In this document: in pieces, positions 1 to 6,876 of the stretch
Position numbering within the stretch: position 1 is the stretch's first letter
Layout of the letters: every line of letters starts with the position of its first letter
NCBI GenBank assembly: GCA_023443285.1
Contig: JAEZVB010000071.1
Span: forward strand, 1 to 9,670
Reading direction: 5' to 3'
Origin: Bacillota bacterium
GTDB lineage: Bacteria; Bacillota; Negativicutes; Sporomusales; Sporomusaceae
Length of the DNA stretch: 9,670 bases
Made by a program: the position numbers and the translations under genes
The notes under the pieces: generated by a model
What the model was told of the DNA's origin: nothing
Seen by the model: the letters and a program-made list of their open reading frames with translations, nothing else
Database searches by the model: none

Positions 1-1361
1 TGGTCGCCGTCAAAGTCGGCATTGTATGCAGTACATACCAAGGGGTGAATCTTAATGGCTCGACCTTCAGATAGTACTGGTTCAAATGCCTGAATACCAA
101 GTCTATGCAGGGTCGGCGCACGGTTTAAAAGTACCGGATGTTCTTTGATAACCTCTTCCAGCACATCCCACACCTCTGGGCGAACCCGTTCTACCATCCG
201 CTTGGCACTTTTAATATTATGAGCATGACCGGCATTAACCAGCTTTTTCATAACAAACGGCTTAAATAGTTCCAGCGCCATCTCTTTAGGCAAGCCGCAC
301 TGGTGCAGCTTAAGTTCAGGGCCTACTACGATAACCGAACGTCCGGAGTAGTCAACCCGTTTTCCTAGCAGGTTTTGACGGAAACGCCCTTGCTTACCTT
401 TGAGCATGTCACTCAAGGATTTTAGAGGACGGTTACCAGGACCGGTTACCGGACGGCCACGACGACCATTGTCGATAAGGGCATCCACAGCTTCTTGAAG
501 CATGCGTTTTTCGTTACGGACAATGATATCCGGTGCTCCCAAGTCCAGTAAGCGCTTCAAGCGGTTGTTACGATTGATTACCCGGCGATACAAGTCATTT
601 AAGTCAGATGTAGCAAAGCGTCCACCATCTAGCTGAACCATTGGGCGCAATTCCGGTGGAATAACCGGAACCACATCCATTATCATCCAGGTTGGATCAT
701 TTCCGGATTTCCGGAAGGCTTCGGTAACTTCCAGGCGCCTAATAGCCCGGATTTTCCGCTGACCGCTTACTTCTTTTAGCTCCTGCCTAAGTTCACGACT
801 CATCTTTTCCAAATCGAGCTCTTCCAGCAGTTTTTTAACAGCTTCTGCGCCCATGCCAACCTTAAACGCATTACCGTATTTATCGCGGTGTTCCCTGTAC
901 TCATTCTCGTTTAACAGCTGCTTCTTCATAAGCGGTGTATCGCCTGGATCGAGCACAATGTAAGAAGCAAAATAGAGAACTTTCTCTAAGGAACGGGGAG
1001 AAATATCCAGAATAAGCCCCATCCGGCTGGGAATGCCTTTAAAATACCAGATATGCGACACCGGGGCAGCCAATTCGATATGACCCATCCGGTCACGGCG
1101 AACTTTGGAACGAGTTACTTCTACACCACATCGATCACAGACAATGCCTTTGTAGCGAATCCGCTTATATTTACCGCAATGACATTCCCAATCCCGGGTT
1201 GGTCCAAAAATCTTTTCGCAGAATAAACCCTCTCGTTCGGGCTTTAGAGTACGATAGTTTATGGTTTCTGGTTTTTTGACTTCACCATGTGACCATTTGC
1301 GGATTTGATCTGGAGATGCCAGACCAATACGCATTGAATCAAAGTTATTTACGTCCAACAA
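1..1361 (-). CDS. rpoC: RNA polymerase beta' subunit RpoC, N-terminal part (truncated by window edge)
   Basis: The largest catalytic subunit of RNA polymerase; 453 codons are present and the 3' part lies outside the window. The protein begins MLDVNNFDSMRIGLASPDQIRK. The N-terminal zinc site is visible as C60, C62, C75 and C78 (DWECHCG and VCDRCG). The clamp and lid region follows, and the window ends inside the NADFDGD motif, where D449, D451 and D453 hold the catalytic magnesium. I chose the start TTG at 1359-1361. It lies 10 nt after AAGGGAG, an in-frame TAG at 1383-1385 blocks any earlier start, and no ATG occurs before residue 10. A second TTG follows immediately and could also serve. The gene starts 26 nt after the rpoB stop, so the two are surely co-transcribed. 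No frameshift or unusual residue is seen in the visible part. Confidence 0.98.
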   Translation of the reverse strand, partial: MLDVNNFDSMRIGLASPDQIRKWSHGEVKKPETINYRTLKPEREGLFCEKIFGPTRDWECHCGKYKRIRYKGIVCDRCGVEVTRSKVRRDRMGHIELAAPVSHIWYFKGIPSRMGLILDISPRSLEKVLYFASYIVLDPGDTPLMKKQLLNENEYREHRDKYGNAFKVGMGAEAVKKLLEELDLEKMSRELRQELKEVSGQRKIRAIRRLEVTEAFRKSGNDPTWMIMDVVPVIPPELRPMVQLDGGRFATSDLNDLYRRVINRNNRLKRLLDLGAPDIIVRNEKRMLQEAVDALIDNGRRGRPVTGPGNRPLKSLSDMLKGKQGRFRQNLLGKRVDYSGRSVIVVGPELKLHQCGLPKEMALELFKPFVMKKLVNAGHAHNIKSAKRMVERVRPEVWDVLEEVIKEHPVLLNRAPTLHRLGIQAFEPVLSEGRAIKIHPLVCTAYNADFDGD

Positions 1362-1387
1362 GGGCTTATCGCTCCCTTCTAACTAGT

Positions 1388-4300
1388 CTAATCCTCATCA
1401 AAGGAATCATCCATATACTCGCTGGGATTAGACTTTTTAGGATTTTCCCTGAGCTTCTTATCATTGCTTTTGCGGGACTGAAAATCATCGTATTCATCAT
1501 CACTCATTTTGTGAGCTACATCAGAGTCCATTTCGCCAATCTCGGCAATAATATCTAGTTCCTCTTCCAGAGCCTCAATATCATCACTGGCTTCTAGTTC
1601 ATCGACCACATCACCCTCAAAATCCGACTTTTTGCGTTCGAGAGGAGCTTGTGACACATTTTCACCAAGATTCAGCTCTAATTCTTTAGCTGTTTCATTG
1701 ATATCTTCATCTGAATCCCGAATCATGATTTCTTGGGCATCTTCTGTCAATATTTTGACATCAAGTCCAATACTTTGAAGTTCTTTAATCAATACCTTAA
1801 AGGATTCAGGCACACCTGGTTCAGGTACATTCTCGCCTTTAACGATTGCCTCATAGGTTTTTACACGGCCAACAACATCGTCAGACTTAACTGTTAATAG
1901 TTCTTGCAGGGTATAGGCAGCGCCATATGCTTCCAATGCCCAAACTTCCATCTCACCGAAACGCTGACCGCCAAACTGGGCTTTACCACCAAGTGGCTGT
2001 TGGGTAACCAGCGAATATGGACCTGTAGAACGGGCATGAATTTTATCATCAACTAAGTGAGCCAATTTGAGCATATACACAAAACCAACGGTTACATGGT
2101 TATCGAATGGTTCACCGGTTCTGCCGTCAAACAATTGGGTCTTGCCATCTTCTGACAGACCAGCCACTTTCAAGGTATTGATAACATCGGTTTCGGTGGC
2201 GCCGTCAAATACCGGTACAGCTAGGTGAACCCCCGCTTTATCCGGCTGCGGCATACCGTGTTTATCGAAGTCGTAGTTGACTTCCTTTAACCTATCAACC
2301 AAGGTCGGATCACTCATCTTTATCTGCATGCCAATGGCGGCAGCGGCACGACCTAAGTGTGTTTCAAGTACCTGACCAATATTCATACGTGAGGGTACAC
2401 CCAGTGGATTTAGTACGATTTGCACAGGCGTGCCATCAGGCAGGAAGGGCATATCTTCTTTCGGCATAATCCGAGAAACTACCCCTTTATTACCATGACG
2501 ACCAGCCATTTTATCGCCTTCGGAAATTTTCCGTTTTTGGGCGATATAGCAGCGAACCAGTTGATTTACACCTGGCGGCAATTCATCGCCATTCTCACGG
2601 GTAAATACCTTAACGTCAACAATCTTGCCTGCTTCTCCATGCGGTACCCTAAGTGAGGTATCTCGAACTTCACGGGCTTTTTCCCCAAAGATAGCGCGTA
2701 GCAAGCGTTCTTCAGCTGTCAGTTCAGTTTCGCCTTTGGGCGTTACTTTACCTACCAGGATGTCGCCCGGCCGAACTTCGGCACCGACACGAATTATACC
2801 GCGATCATCCAGATCTCTGAGTACATCCTCAGCGACATTCGGAATATCTCGGGTAATCTCCTCTGGACCAAGCTTGGTGTCACGAGCATCACACTCATAT
2901 TCTTCAATATGTATGGAGGTAAAGACATCTGCTTTCACCAGATCCTGGCTGAGAAGAATTGCATCTTCGTAATTGTAGCCTTCCCAAGGCATAAAGGCCA
3001 CAAGGACATTATAACCCAGAGCCAGTTCGCCCTTATCGGTGGACGGACCATCAGCTAATACTTGCCCTTTAACGATGGTATCGTTCTTATAAACAATAGG
3101 CCGTTGGTTAATACATGTTCCTTGGTTGGAACGAAGATATTTTAGTAATTTATAGGTATCAAGAGCACCTTTTTCGGTGCGAATGTGAATTTCAGTGGCT
3201 GTAACTTTTTCAACGACGCCGGCATTTTTCGCCAGGATTACGACACCGGAGTCACGAGCAGCTTTATATTCCATACCAGTGCCAACAAGTGGTGCCTGTG
3301 TTCTCAGGAGCGGCACAGCTTGACGTTGCATATTTGCGCCCATCAAGGCACGGTTGGCGTCATCATTCTCTAGGAATGGTATCATGGCAGTAGCAATAGA
3401 TACTACCTGCTTCGGCGAAACGTCCATGTAGTCGACTTTTTCCGCCGGAACTACTAATATTTCATGCTTATAGCGACAAGTAACACGCGCTTCTTTAAAC
3501 CTACCATTTTCATCTAACGGCTCATTCGCCTGAGCAACAATCATTTCGTCTTCTTCATCAGCCGTCAAATAGAGTACATCTTCAGTAACCCGATTTTCCT
3601 GCTTATTTACTTTACGATATGGTGTCTCAATAAAGCCAAATTCATTGATACGCCCATAAGTGGAAAGTGAACCTATCAGGCCGATGTTTGGACCTTCTGG
3701 TGTTTCAATCGGGCACATCCGACCATAGTGCGAATGGTGAACGTCACGAACTTCAAAGCCGGCACGTTCCCGGCTAAGACCACCCGGTCCAAGCGCGCTA
3801 AGGCGGCGCTTATGCGTAAGTTCAGCTAATGGATTGGTTTGATCCATAAACTGGGATAACTGGCTTGATCCAAAAAATTCTTTTATGGCAGCAACTACCG
3901 GCCGGATATTTATGAGAGCCTGTGGTGTAATTACATCAATATCCTGAATGGTCATACGCTCTTTAACAACGCGCTCCATCCGAGCCAAACCAATACGGAA
4001 CTGGTTTTGCAACAGCTCACCAACTGAACGTAACCGGCGATTGCCTAAATGGTCAATATCATCGGTATTGCCATGACCTTCTATCAAGTTAAGCAGATAG
4101 CTAATGGAAGCAATAATATCTTCTTTGGTAATGGTGCGGTGCATAAATGGCAATACTGAATTAAATATCAATTTTACAGATGTGCCGTCTTTTTGTTTGA
4201 TCCAGGCTTCATGCATGCCCCCACCATCAAAGACTTTGGCAGCAGCAATCTTTTCGAGGACTTCCTCTCCCAAAACGGTATTTTCATCTGCAACAATTTC

Positions 4301-5194
4301 GCCGGTTTCTTTATCTACTAGCGGTCTAGCAAGAACTTTTCCTAATAGGCGACGACGCCAGCCTAACTTTTTCCCTAATTTATAGCGTCCTACGGTAGCT
4401 AGATCGTAACGCTTGGAATCAAAAAACAAAGTCTCCAGCAATTGAGCAGCATTCTCTACCGTTGGTGGTTCACCCGGACGCAACCGCTTATATATCTCGA
4501 CAAGCGCCTCTTCCCGGGAATCGGTATTGTCTCTTTCGAGCGTAGCCCGCATATGTACATCGTCATTAAAGAGTTCCGATATCACACCATTGGACACAAA
4601 ACCTAATGCACGGACAAGAACAGTAACCGGTAACTTACGGGTACGGTCGACGCGCACAGATATAACATCATTGGCGTCTGTTTCAAGTTCTAACCAGGCA
4701 CCACGATTAGGAATTACTGTCGCGTTATACAATTTTTTACCTGTAGTATCGATGGACTCGCCATAATATACGCCAGGTGACCGCACCAATTGACTAACAA
4801 TAACCCGCTCTGCGCCATTAATAATAAAGGTACCATTGTCGGTCATGAGCGGAAAATCGCCCATAAATACTTCTTGCTCTTTAATTTCCTGTGTTTCTTT
4901 GTTGTAGAGTCGAACACTAACACGAAGTGGAGCGGCGTAAGTAACATCCCGCTCTTTACATTCTTCCACATCATATTTAGGTTCGCCCAGCGTAAAGTTT
5001 TCAAACGATAGGATCAGGTTGCCGGTAAAGTCCTGGATCGGAGAGATATCATGAAATATCTCTTGTAAACCTTCCTTAAGAAACCAGTGGTACGAATTCT
5101 TCTGAATTTCAATAAGGTTGGGCATGTCCAGCACTTCTCTAATTTTGGCATAACTATACCTGAATCTTTTGCCCACCGGAACAGGATTAAACAT
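1388..5194 (-). CDS. rpoB: RNA polymerase beta subunit RpoB
   Basis: The second-largest RNA polymerase subunit, forming one side of the active-site cleft and the rifampicin pocket. Numbered from the ATG at 5192-5194 it has 1268 residues. The rifampicin region at about 443-473 (SSQLSQFMDQ...HKRRLSALGP) has wild-type residues at D451, H461 and S466, the equivalents of E. coli 516, 526 and 531. Conserved core motifs include YNYEDAI (about 740-746, with E743 and D744) and GDKMAGRHGNKG (about 893-904, with K895 and K903). A frame-consistent GTG at 5206 would add four residues. It lies inside the AAGGGGTG Shine-Dalgarno sequence, which is well placed (about 9 nt) for the ATG, so the ATG is preferred. 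After the usual end of beta (about residue 1160) comes an acidic tail of roughly 105 residues. A dedicated promoter and leader lie upstream. Confidence 0.98.
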   Translation of the reverse strand: MFNPVPVGKRFRYSYAKIREVLDMPNLIEIQKNSYHWFLKEGLQEIFHDISPIQDFTGNLILSFENFTLGEPKYDVEECKERDVTYAAPLRVSVRLYNKETQEIKEQEVFMGDFPLMTDNGTFIINGAERVIVSQLVRSPGVYYGESIDTTGKKLYNATVIPNRGAWLELETDANDVISVRVDRTRKLPVTVLVRALGFVSNGVISELFNDDVHMRATLERDNTDSREEALVEIYKRLRPGEPPTVENAAQLLETLFFDSKRYDLATVGRYKLGKKLGWRRRLLGKVLARPLVDKETGEIVADENTVLGEEVLEKIAAAKVFDGGGMHEAWIKQKDGTSVKLIFNSVLPFMHRTITKEDIIASISYLLNLIEGHGNTDDIDHLGNRRLRSVGELLQNQFRIGLARMERVVKERMTIQDIDVITPQALINIRPVVAAIKEFFGSSQLSQFMDQTNPLAELTHKRRLSALGPGGLSRERAGFEVRDVHHSHYGRMCPIETPEGPNIGLIGSLSTYGRINEFGFIETPYRKVNKQENRVTEDVLYLTADEEDEMIVAQANEPLDENGRFKEARVTCRYKHEILVVPAEKVDYMDVSPKQVVSIATAMIPFLENDDANRALMGANMQRQAVPLLRTQAPLVGTGMEYKAARDSGVVILAKNAGVVEKVTATEIHIRTEKGALDTYKLLKYLRSNQGTCINQRPIVYKNDTIVKGQVLADGPSTDKGELALGYNVLVAFMPWEGYNYEDAILLSQDLVKADVFTSIHIEEYECDARDTKLGPEEITRDIPNVAEDVLRDLDDRGIIRVGAEVRPGDILVGKVTPKGETELTAEERLLRAIFGEKAREVRDTSLRVPHGEAGKIVDVKVFTRENGDELPPGVNQLVRCYIAQKRKISEGDKMAGRHGNKGVVSRIMPKEDMPFLPDGTPVQIVLNPLGVPSRMNIGQVLETHLGRAAAAIGMQIKMSDPTLVDRLKEVNYDFDKHGMPQPDKAGVHLAVPVFDGATETDVINTLKVAGLSEDGKTQLFDGRTGEPFDNHVTVGFVYMLKLAHLVDDKIHARSTGPYSLVTQQPLGGKAQFGGQRFGEMEVWALEAYGAAYTLQELLTVKSDDVVGRVKTYEAIVKGENVPEPGVPESFKVLIKELQSIGLDVKILTEDAQEIMIRDSDEDINETAKELELNLGENVSQAPLERKKSDFEGDVVDELEASDDIEALEEELDIIAEIGEMDSDVAHKMSDDEYDDFQSRKSNDKKLRENPKKSNPSEYMDDSFDED

Positions 5195-5311
5195 TAACCC
5201 CTTCACCCCTTAGCCATTTTGCCTGACACCTTGCATTCGCAGCTTCACATAAGCTAGCGATATTCCGCAAATACTAAGCCAGCAAATGAATGATTAAATA
5301 AACACAAAACA

Positions 5312-5348
5312 AAGCAAGGTTCTTTCGTTTTTGTTAAGGACCTTGCTT
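5312..5348 (-). terminator. Terminator-like hairpin in the rpoB leader (candidate attenuator)
   Basis: The arms AAGCAAGGTCCTT (5336-5348) and AAGAACCTTGCTT (5312-5324) pair over 13 bp with one G-U pair and an 11-nt loop. On the minus strand the stem is followed by the U-rich run TGTTTTGTGTTTATTT. On the plus strand it is followed by ATTTTTT, so it could act in both directions. It lies about 120-155 nt downstream of the predicted rpoB start site and about 117 nt before the rpoB start codon. A terminator there must be read through for rpoBC to be made. The U-run is interrupted by G, so partial termination is more likely than full. Confidence 0.65.
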
Positions 5349-5466
5349 ATTTTTTCGATGAAAAACGATTCATCCTCCATTATACTACTATATCCTGCCA
5401 ATTCGTAATTTATACAGGCTCTAGCAATAACCGCTACAAGTCATAATAATATAAACATGTACGGCA

Positions 5467-5502
5467 ATGTATAATGTTATCATATAATATTTGCTTTGTC
5501 AA
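5467..5502 (-). promoter_or_regulatory. Promoter for rpoBC
   Basis: A perfect -35 box TTGACA (5497-5502) is separated by exactly 17 nt from TAACAT (5474-5479). The -10 hexamer is preceded by TGA, giving an extended -10 element of the sigma-A type. The predicted start is near 5467, which leaves a leader of about 270 nt before rpoB. It sits downstream of the rplL terminator, so it is placed to restart transcription for the polymerase genes. This is a match by eye; no start site has been mapped. Confidence 0.75.
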
Positions 5503-5526
5503 GAAACTTTAACCTAATATGTATAT

Positions 5527-5548
5527 CTTTTTCAATTCTTTTTCAATT
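5527..5548 (-). repeat. Two tandem 11-bp A-tract repeats upstream of the rpoB promoter
   Basis: AATTGAAAAAG occurs twice in direct succession on the minus strand (5538-5548, then 5527-5537). The 11-bp period puts both A5 tracts on nearly the same helical face, centred roughly 70 bp upstream of the predicted start site. This could bend the DNA or act as a distal UP-like element for RNA polymerase alpha. It could also be chance in an AT-rich spacer. Confidence 0.6.
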
Positions 5549-5643
5549 ACCAAAAATCACTTATGAAGAATCATCGGTGAAGCAGGCCAGTTGCTGCCTA
5601 TCCGGCTAAAAAAATCATTTTGCGATTTGGTCTTTTAAGACAA

Positions 5644-5668
5644 AAAGGAGCACCAGAGGTGCTCCTTT
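5644..5668 (-). terminator. Intrinsic terminator after rplL
   Basis: A perfect 11-bp stem, AAAGGAGCACC paired with GGTGCTCCTTT around a TCT loop, is followed by TTGTCTT on the minus strand. It begins 16 nt after the rplL stop codon. The stem is strong and GC-rich for this AT-rich spacer. It should end a large share of rplKAJL transcripts before the polymerase genes, like the partial rplL-rpoB attenuator known from E. coli. Confidence 0.85.
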
Positions 5669-5684
5669 CTTTATTAAGCTTAAA

Positions 5685-6056
5685 TTACTTAACTTCGACA
5701 GTTGCGCCAGCTTCTTCAAGTTTAGCTTTAAGAGCTTCAGCATCAGCCTTGGAGATTTTTTCTTTAACGGCTTTAGGAGCACCGTCTACCATTTCTTTGG
5801 CTTCTTTAAGACCAAGACCAGTTACTTCACGTACAACTTTGATAACGTTAATTTTGCCAGCGCCAGGGCTAGTAAGAATTACGTCGAATTCGCTTTGCTC
5901 TTCAGCAGCAGCAGCACCGGCAGCAGCAGGAGCAGCAGCTACAGCTACAGGAGCAGCAGCAGAAACACCGAATTTTTCTTCAAGAGCTTTTACCAGCTCG
6001 GAAAGTTCAAGCACAGTCATTTGCTCAATGGCTTCCATAATTTGTTCTTTAGTCAT
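5685..6056 (-). CDS. rplL: Ribosomal protein L7/L12 (bL12)
   Basis: The 123-residue flexible stalk protein of the large subunit. It binds L10 as dimers and recruits translation GTPases such as EF-Tu and EF-G. Residues 1-30 are the dimerisation and L10-binding helices. Residues 32-52 are a hinge made almost only of Ala, Pro, Val and Gly. Residues 56-123 are the globular factor-binding domain with the signature GLGLKEAK at 80-87 and the end GATVEVK. Length and domain order are normal. GGAGGT stands 8 nt before the ATG. It follows rplJ after 90 nt and is followed by a strong terminator. The hinge codons form a long run of GCT/GCA/GCC triplets. Confidence 0.99.
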   Translation of the reverse strand: MTKEQIMEAIEQMTVLELSELVKALEEKFGVSAAAPVAVAAAPAAAGAAAAEEQSEFDVILTSPGAGKINVIKVVREVTGLGLKEAKEMVDGAPKAVKEKISKADAEALKAKLEEAGATVEVK

Positions 6057-6113
6057 TTTAAAATACCTCCATAAACTTTCATTTAATTAATTTTTCAGGC
6101 AATAAGCCCACTA

Positions 6114-6138
6114 ATGTAACTTGCATTTACAAGGACAT
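6114..6138 (-). other. Small hairpin in the rplJ-rplL spacer
   Basis: ATGT-C-CTTG (6130-6138) can pair with CAAG-TT-ACAT (6114-6123), giving two 4-bp helices around a small internal loop and a 6-nt terminal loop. There is no U-run, so it is not a terminator. It could be an RNA processing or stability element between the two stalk genes, but it is weak enough to be chance. Confidence 0.25.
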
Positions 6139-6146
6139 AGCCTTGA

Positions 6147-6677
6147 CTATGCGGATTCTTTTTGTTTGCGAACTGCTTCCAGCGTATAAACCAGATTACG
6201 CAGCGAGCCGGAGAGTACATTGACAAAACCGGCAATAGGAGCCTGCATGCCAGCCAGTACTTGCGAAATAAGAACTTCGCGCGACGGCAGACTGGACAAA
6301 GCCTTGACACCTTCAGCATCAATCACTTTACCCTCAACCAAACCAGCCTTAACTTCTAAAACTTGTAATTTGTTCTCTTTTACAAAGTCAGAGATAATTT
6401 TAGCCGGTGCTACAGGGTCAGTGTAAGAGATTGCGATAGCGGTAGGACCTTCCAAATATGGTTCAAGACCCTCGATACCAGCTTCTTTAGCAGCAATACG
6501 GGTCATCGTGTTTTTAAATACACGATACTCTACTCCTGCTTCCCGCAATTTGCGACGAAGTTTAGTATCTTGTGCTACCGTTAAACCACGATAGTTTGTT
6601 AAAACAGCACCTTTGGAAGTACTGAGCTTCTCTTTAATCCCAGCAACCGTTTGGATTTTTTCTTGCGTTACAGCCAT
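6147..6677 (-). CDS. rplJ: Ribosomal protein L10 (uL10)
   Basis: The 176-residue base of the L12 stalk. The N-terminal domain binds 23S rRNA beside L11, and the C-terminal helix carries the L12 dimers. Family features include NYRGLTV at 28-34, the YRVFKNTM segment near 51-58, and a long amphipathic C-terminal helix from about 130 to the end (NVLSGSLRNLVYTLEAVRKQKE). The start is secure: AAGGAGGTG (6686-6694) lies 8 nt before the ATG. Transcription must first pass the L10 leader terminator, so the gene is probably controlled by its own product in complex with L12. Length and sequence are normal. Confidence 0.99.
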   Translation of the reverse strand: MAVTQEKIQTVAGIKEKLSTSKGAVLTNYRGLTVAQDTKLRRKLREAGVEYRVFKNTMTRIAAKEAGIEGLEPYLEGPTAIAISYTDPVAPAKIISDFVKENKLQVLEVKAGLVEGKVIDAEGVKALSSLPSREVLISQVLAGMQAPIAGFVNVLSGSLRNLVYTLEAVRKQKESA

Positions 6678-6714
6678 TTAGATTACACCTCCTTAAACAA
6701 GTATCCAGAAAACT

Positions 6715-6750
6715 AAAAAGCGGCCTCACGGCGTAAACACCGGAGGCCGC
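6715..6750 (-). terminator. Terminator of the L10 leader
   Basis: GCGGCCTC-CGGTG pairs with CGCCG-GAGGCCGC over 13 bp with one bulged T and a TTTA loop (6720-6750). It is followed by TTTTT (6715-6719) on the minus strand. It is the most GC-rich hairpin in the window and ends about 20 nt before the rplJ Shine-Dalgarno sequence. It must be disrupted for rplJL expression. Confidence 0.9.
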
Positions 6751-6753
6751 ATT

Positions 6754-6772
6754 ATAACTAATTAATAGTTAT
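6754..6772 (-). repeat. AT-rich inverted repeat just before the L10-leader terminator
   Basis: ATAACTA and TAGTTAT form a 7-bp inverted repeat around TTAAT. It lies between the anti-terminator segment and the terminator stem. It may form a spacer hairpin that brings the two alternative pairing partners together, but it is all A/T except one G-C pair and so is weak. Confidence 0.4.
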
Positions 6773-6852
6773 ACATGCTGCAAATCCCCGGCCTCGGCAG
6801 GAAAGCTTTTTACATAAGCTTTTACATAACAACCTACTGTCTACAGCCACAT

Positions 6853-6874
6853 AATATTAATTTAAATTAATATT
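6853..6874. repeat. Perfect 22-bp palindrome of only A and T after rplA
   Basis: The sequence from 6853 to 6874 equals its own reverse complement and begins 2 nt past the rplA stop codon. As RNA it would form a hairpin of weak pairs with little loop space. As DNA it contains possible -10-like hexamers (TATTAT nearby) but no convincing -35 box. Its function is unknown. Confidence 0.5.
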
Positions 6875-6876
6875 GA

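Larger units (their letters stand above)
5195..5684 (-). other. rplL-rpoB intergenic control region
   Basis: This 490-nt AT-rich gap has no credible protein gene, and there is no ybxB-like methyltransferase gene as in Bacillus subtilis. In transcription order it holds a terminator just after rplL, two tandem 11-bp A-tract repeats, a near-consensus promoter, a leader of about 270 nt containing a second terminator-like hairpin, and the rpoB ribosome binding site. Each is listed separately. The layout suggests that rpoBC is at least partly expressed independently of the ribosomal protein genes. Confidence 0.8.
6711..6850 (-). promoter_or_regulatory. L10 leader: autoregulatory RNA upstream of rplJ-rplL
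   Basis: The RNA carries the L10-leader hallmark GTAGACAGTAGG facing CCTGCCGAGGCC. It folds as helix 1 GGCU/GGCC (6845-6848 with 6790-6793) and an internal loop GUAGACA opposite CGA, suited to a kink-turn. Helix 2 is GUAGG/CCUGC (6833-6837 with 6797-6801). An inner 7-bp hairpin AAAGCTT/AAGCTTT (6816-6822 with 6802-6808) closes it. The segment GAGGCCG (6789-6795) can instead pair with CGGCCTC of the terminator's 5' arm (6743-6749) and act as anti-terminator. Helix 1 uses four of those same bases. Binding of L10-L12 to the kink should therefore release the terminator and switch off rplJL, as known for Bacillus-type L10 leaders. Confidence 0.85.

Noticed and set aside
1289..5011. Several plus-strand frames of 60-115 codons opposite rpoB
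   Set aside because: All are antisense shadows of a fully intact rpoB, with low-complexity peptides and no ribosome binding sites or promoters in that direction.
5294..5380. Possible 28-codon leader peptide spanning the rpoB leader hairpin, and an 8-codon frame from ATG at 5373
   Set aside because: The longer frame has no ribosome binding site. The shorter one has GGAGG directly abutting its ATG, too close to work. No run of codons for a single amino acid suggests ribosome-stalling attenuation.
5374..5390. TATAAT-like hexamer in the rpoB leader (GTAGTATAATGG) as a second promoter
   Set aside because: No acceptable -35 box lies 16-18 nt upstream, and a perfect -35 with a good spacer exists about 100 nt earlier.
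5911..5960. GCA/GCT triplet run in rplL as a microsatellite or phase-variable repeat
   Set aside because: It encodes the expected alanine-rich hinge of L12 at normal length and mixes synonymous codons. A change in triplet number would stay in frame.
5620..6090. Plus-strand frame of 156 codons opposite rplL
   Set aside because: Its Ala/Ser-rich peptide mirrors the repeated alanine codons of the L12 hinge. It spans the rplL terminator and has no family resemblance or start signal.
6095..6322. Minus-strand frame of 75 codons overlapping the end of rplJ
   Set aside because: It is the off-frame translation of rplJ continuing into the spacer, with no start signal and no recognisable domain.
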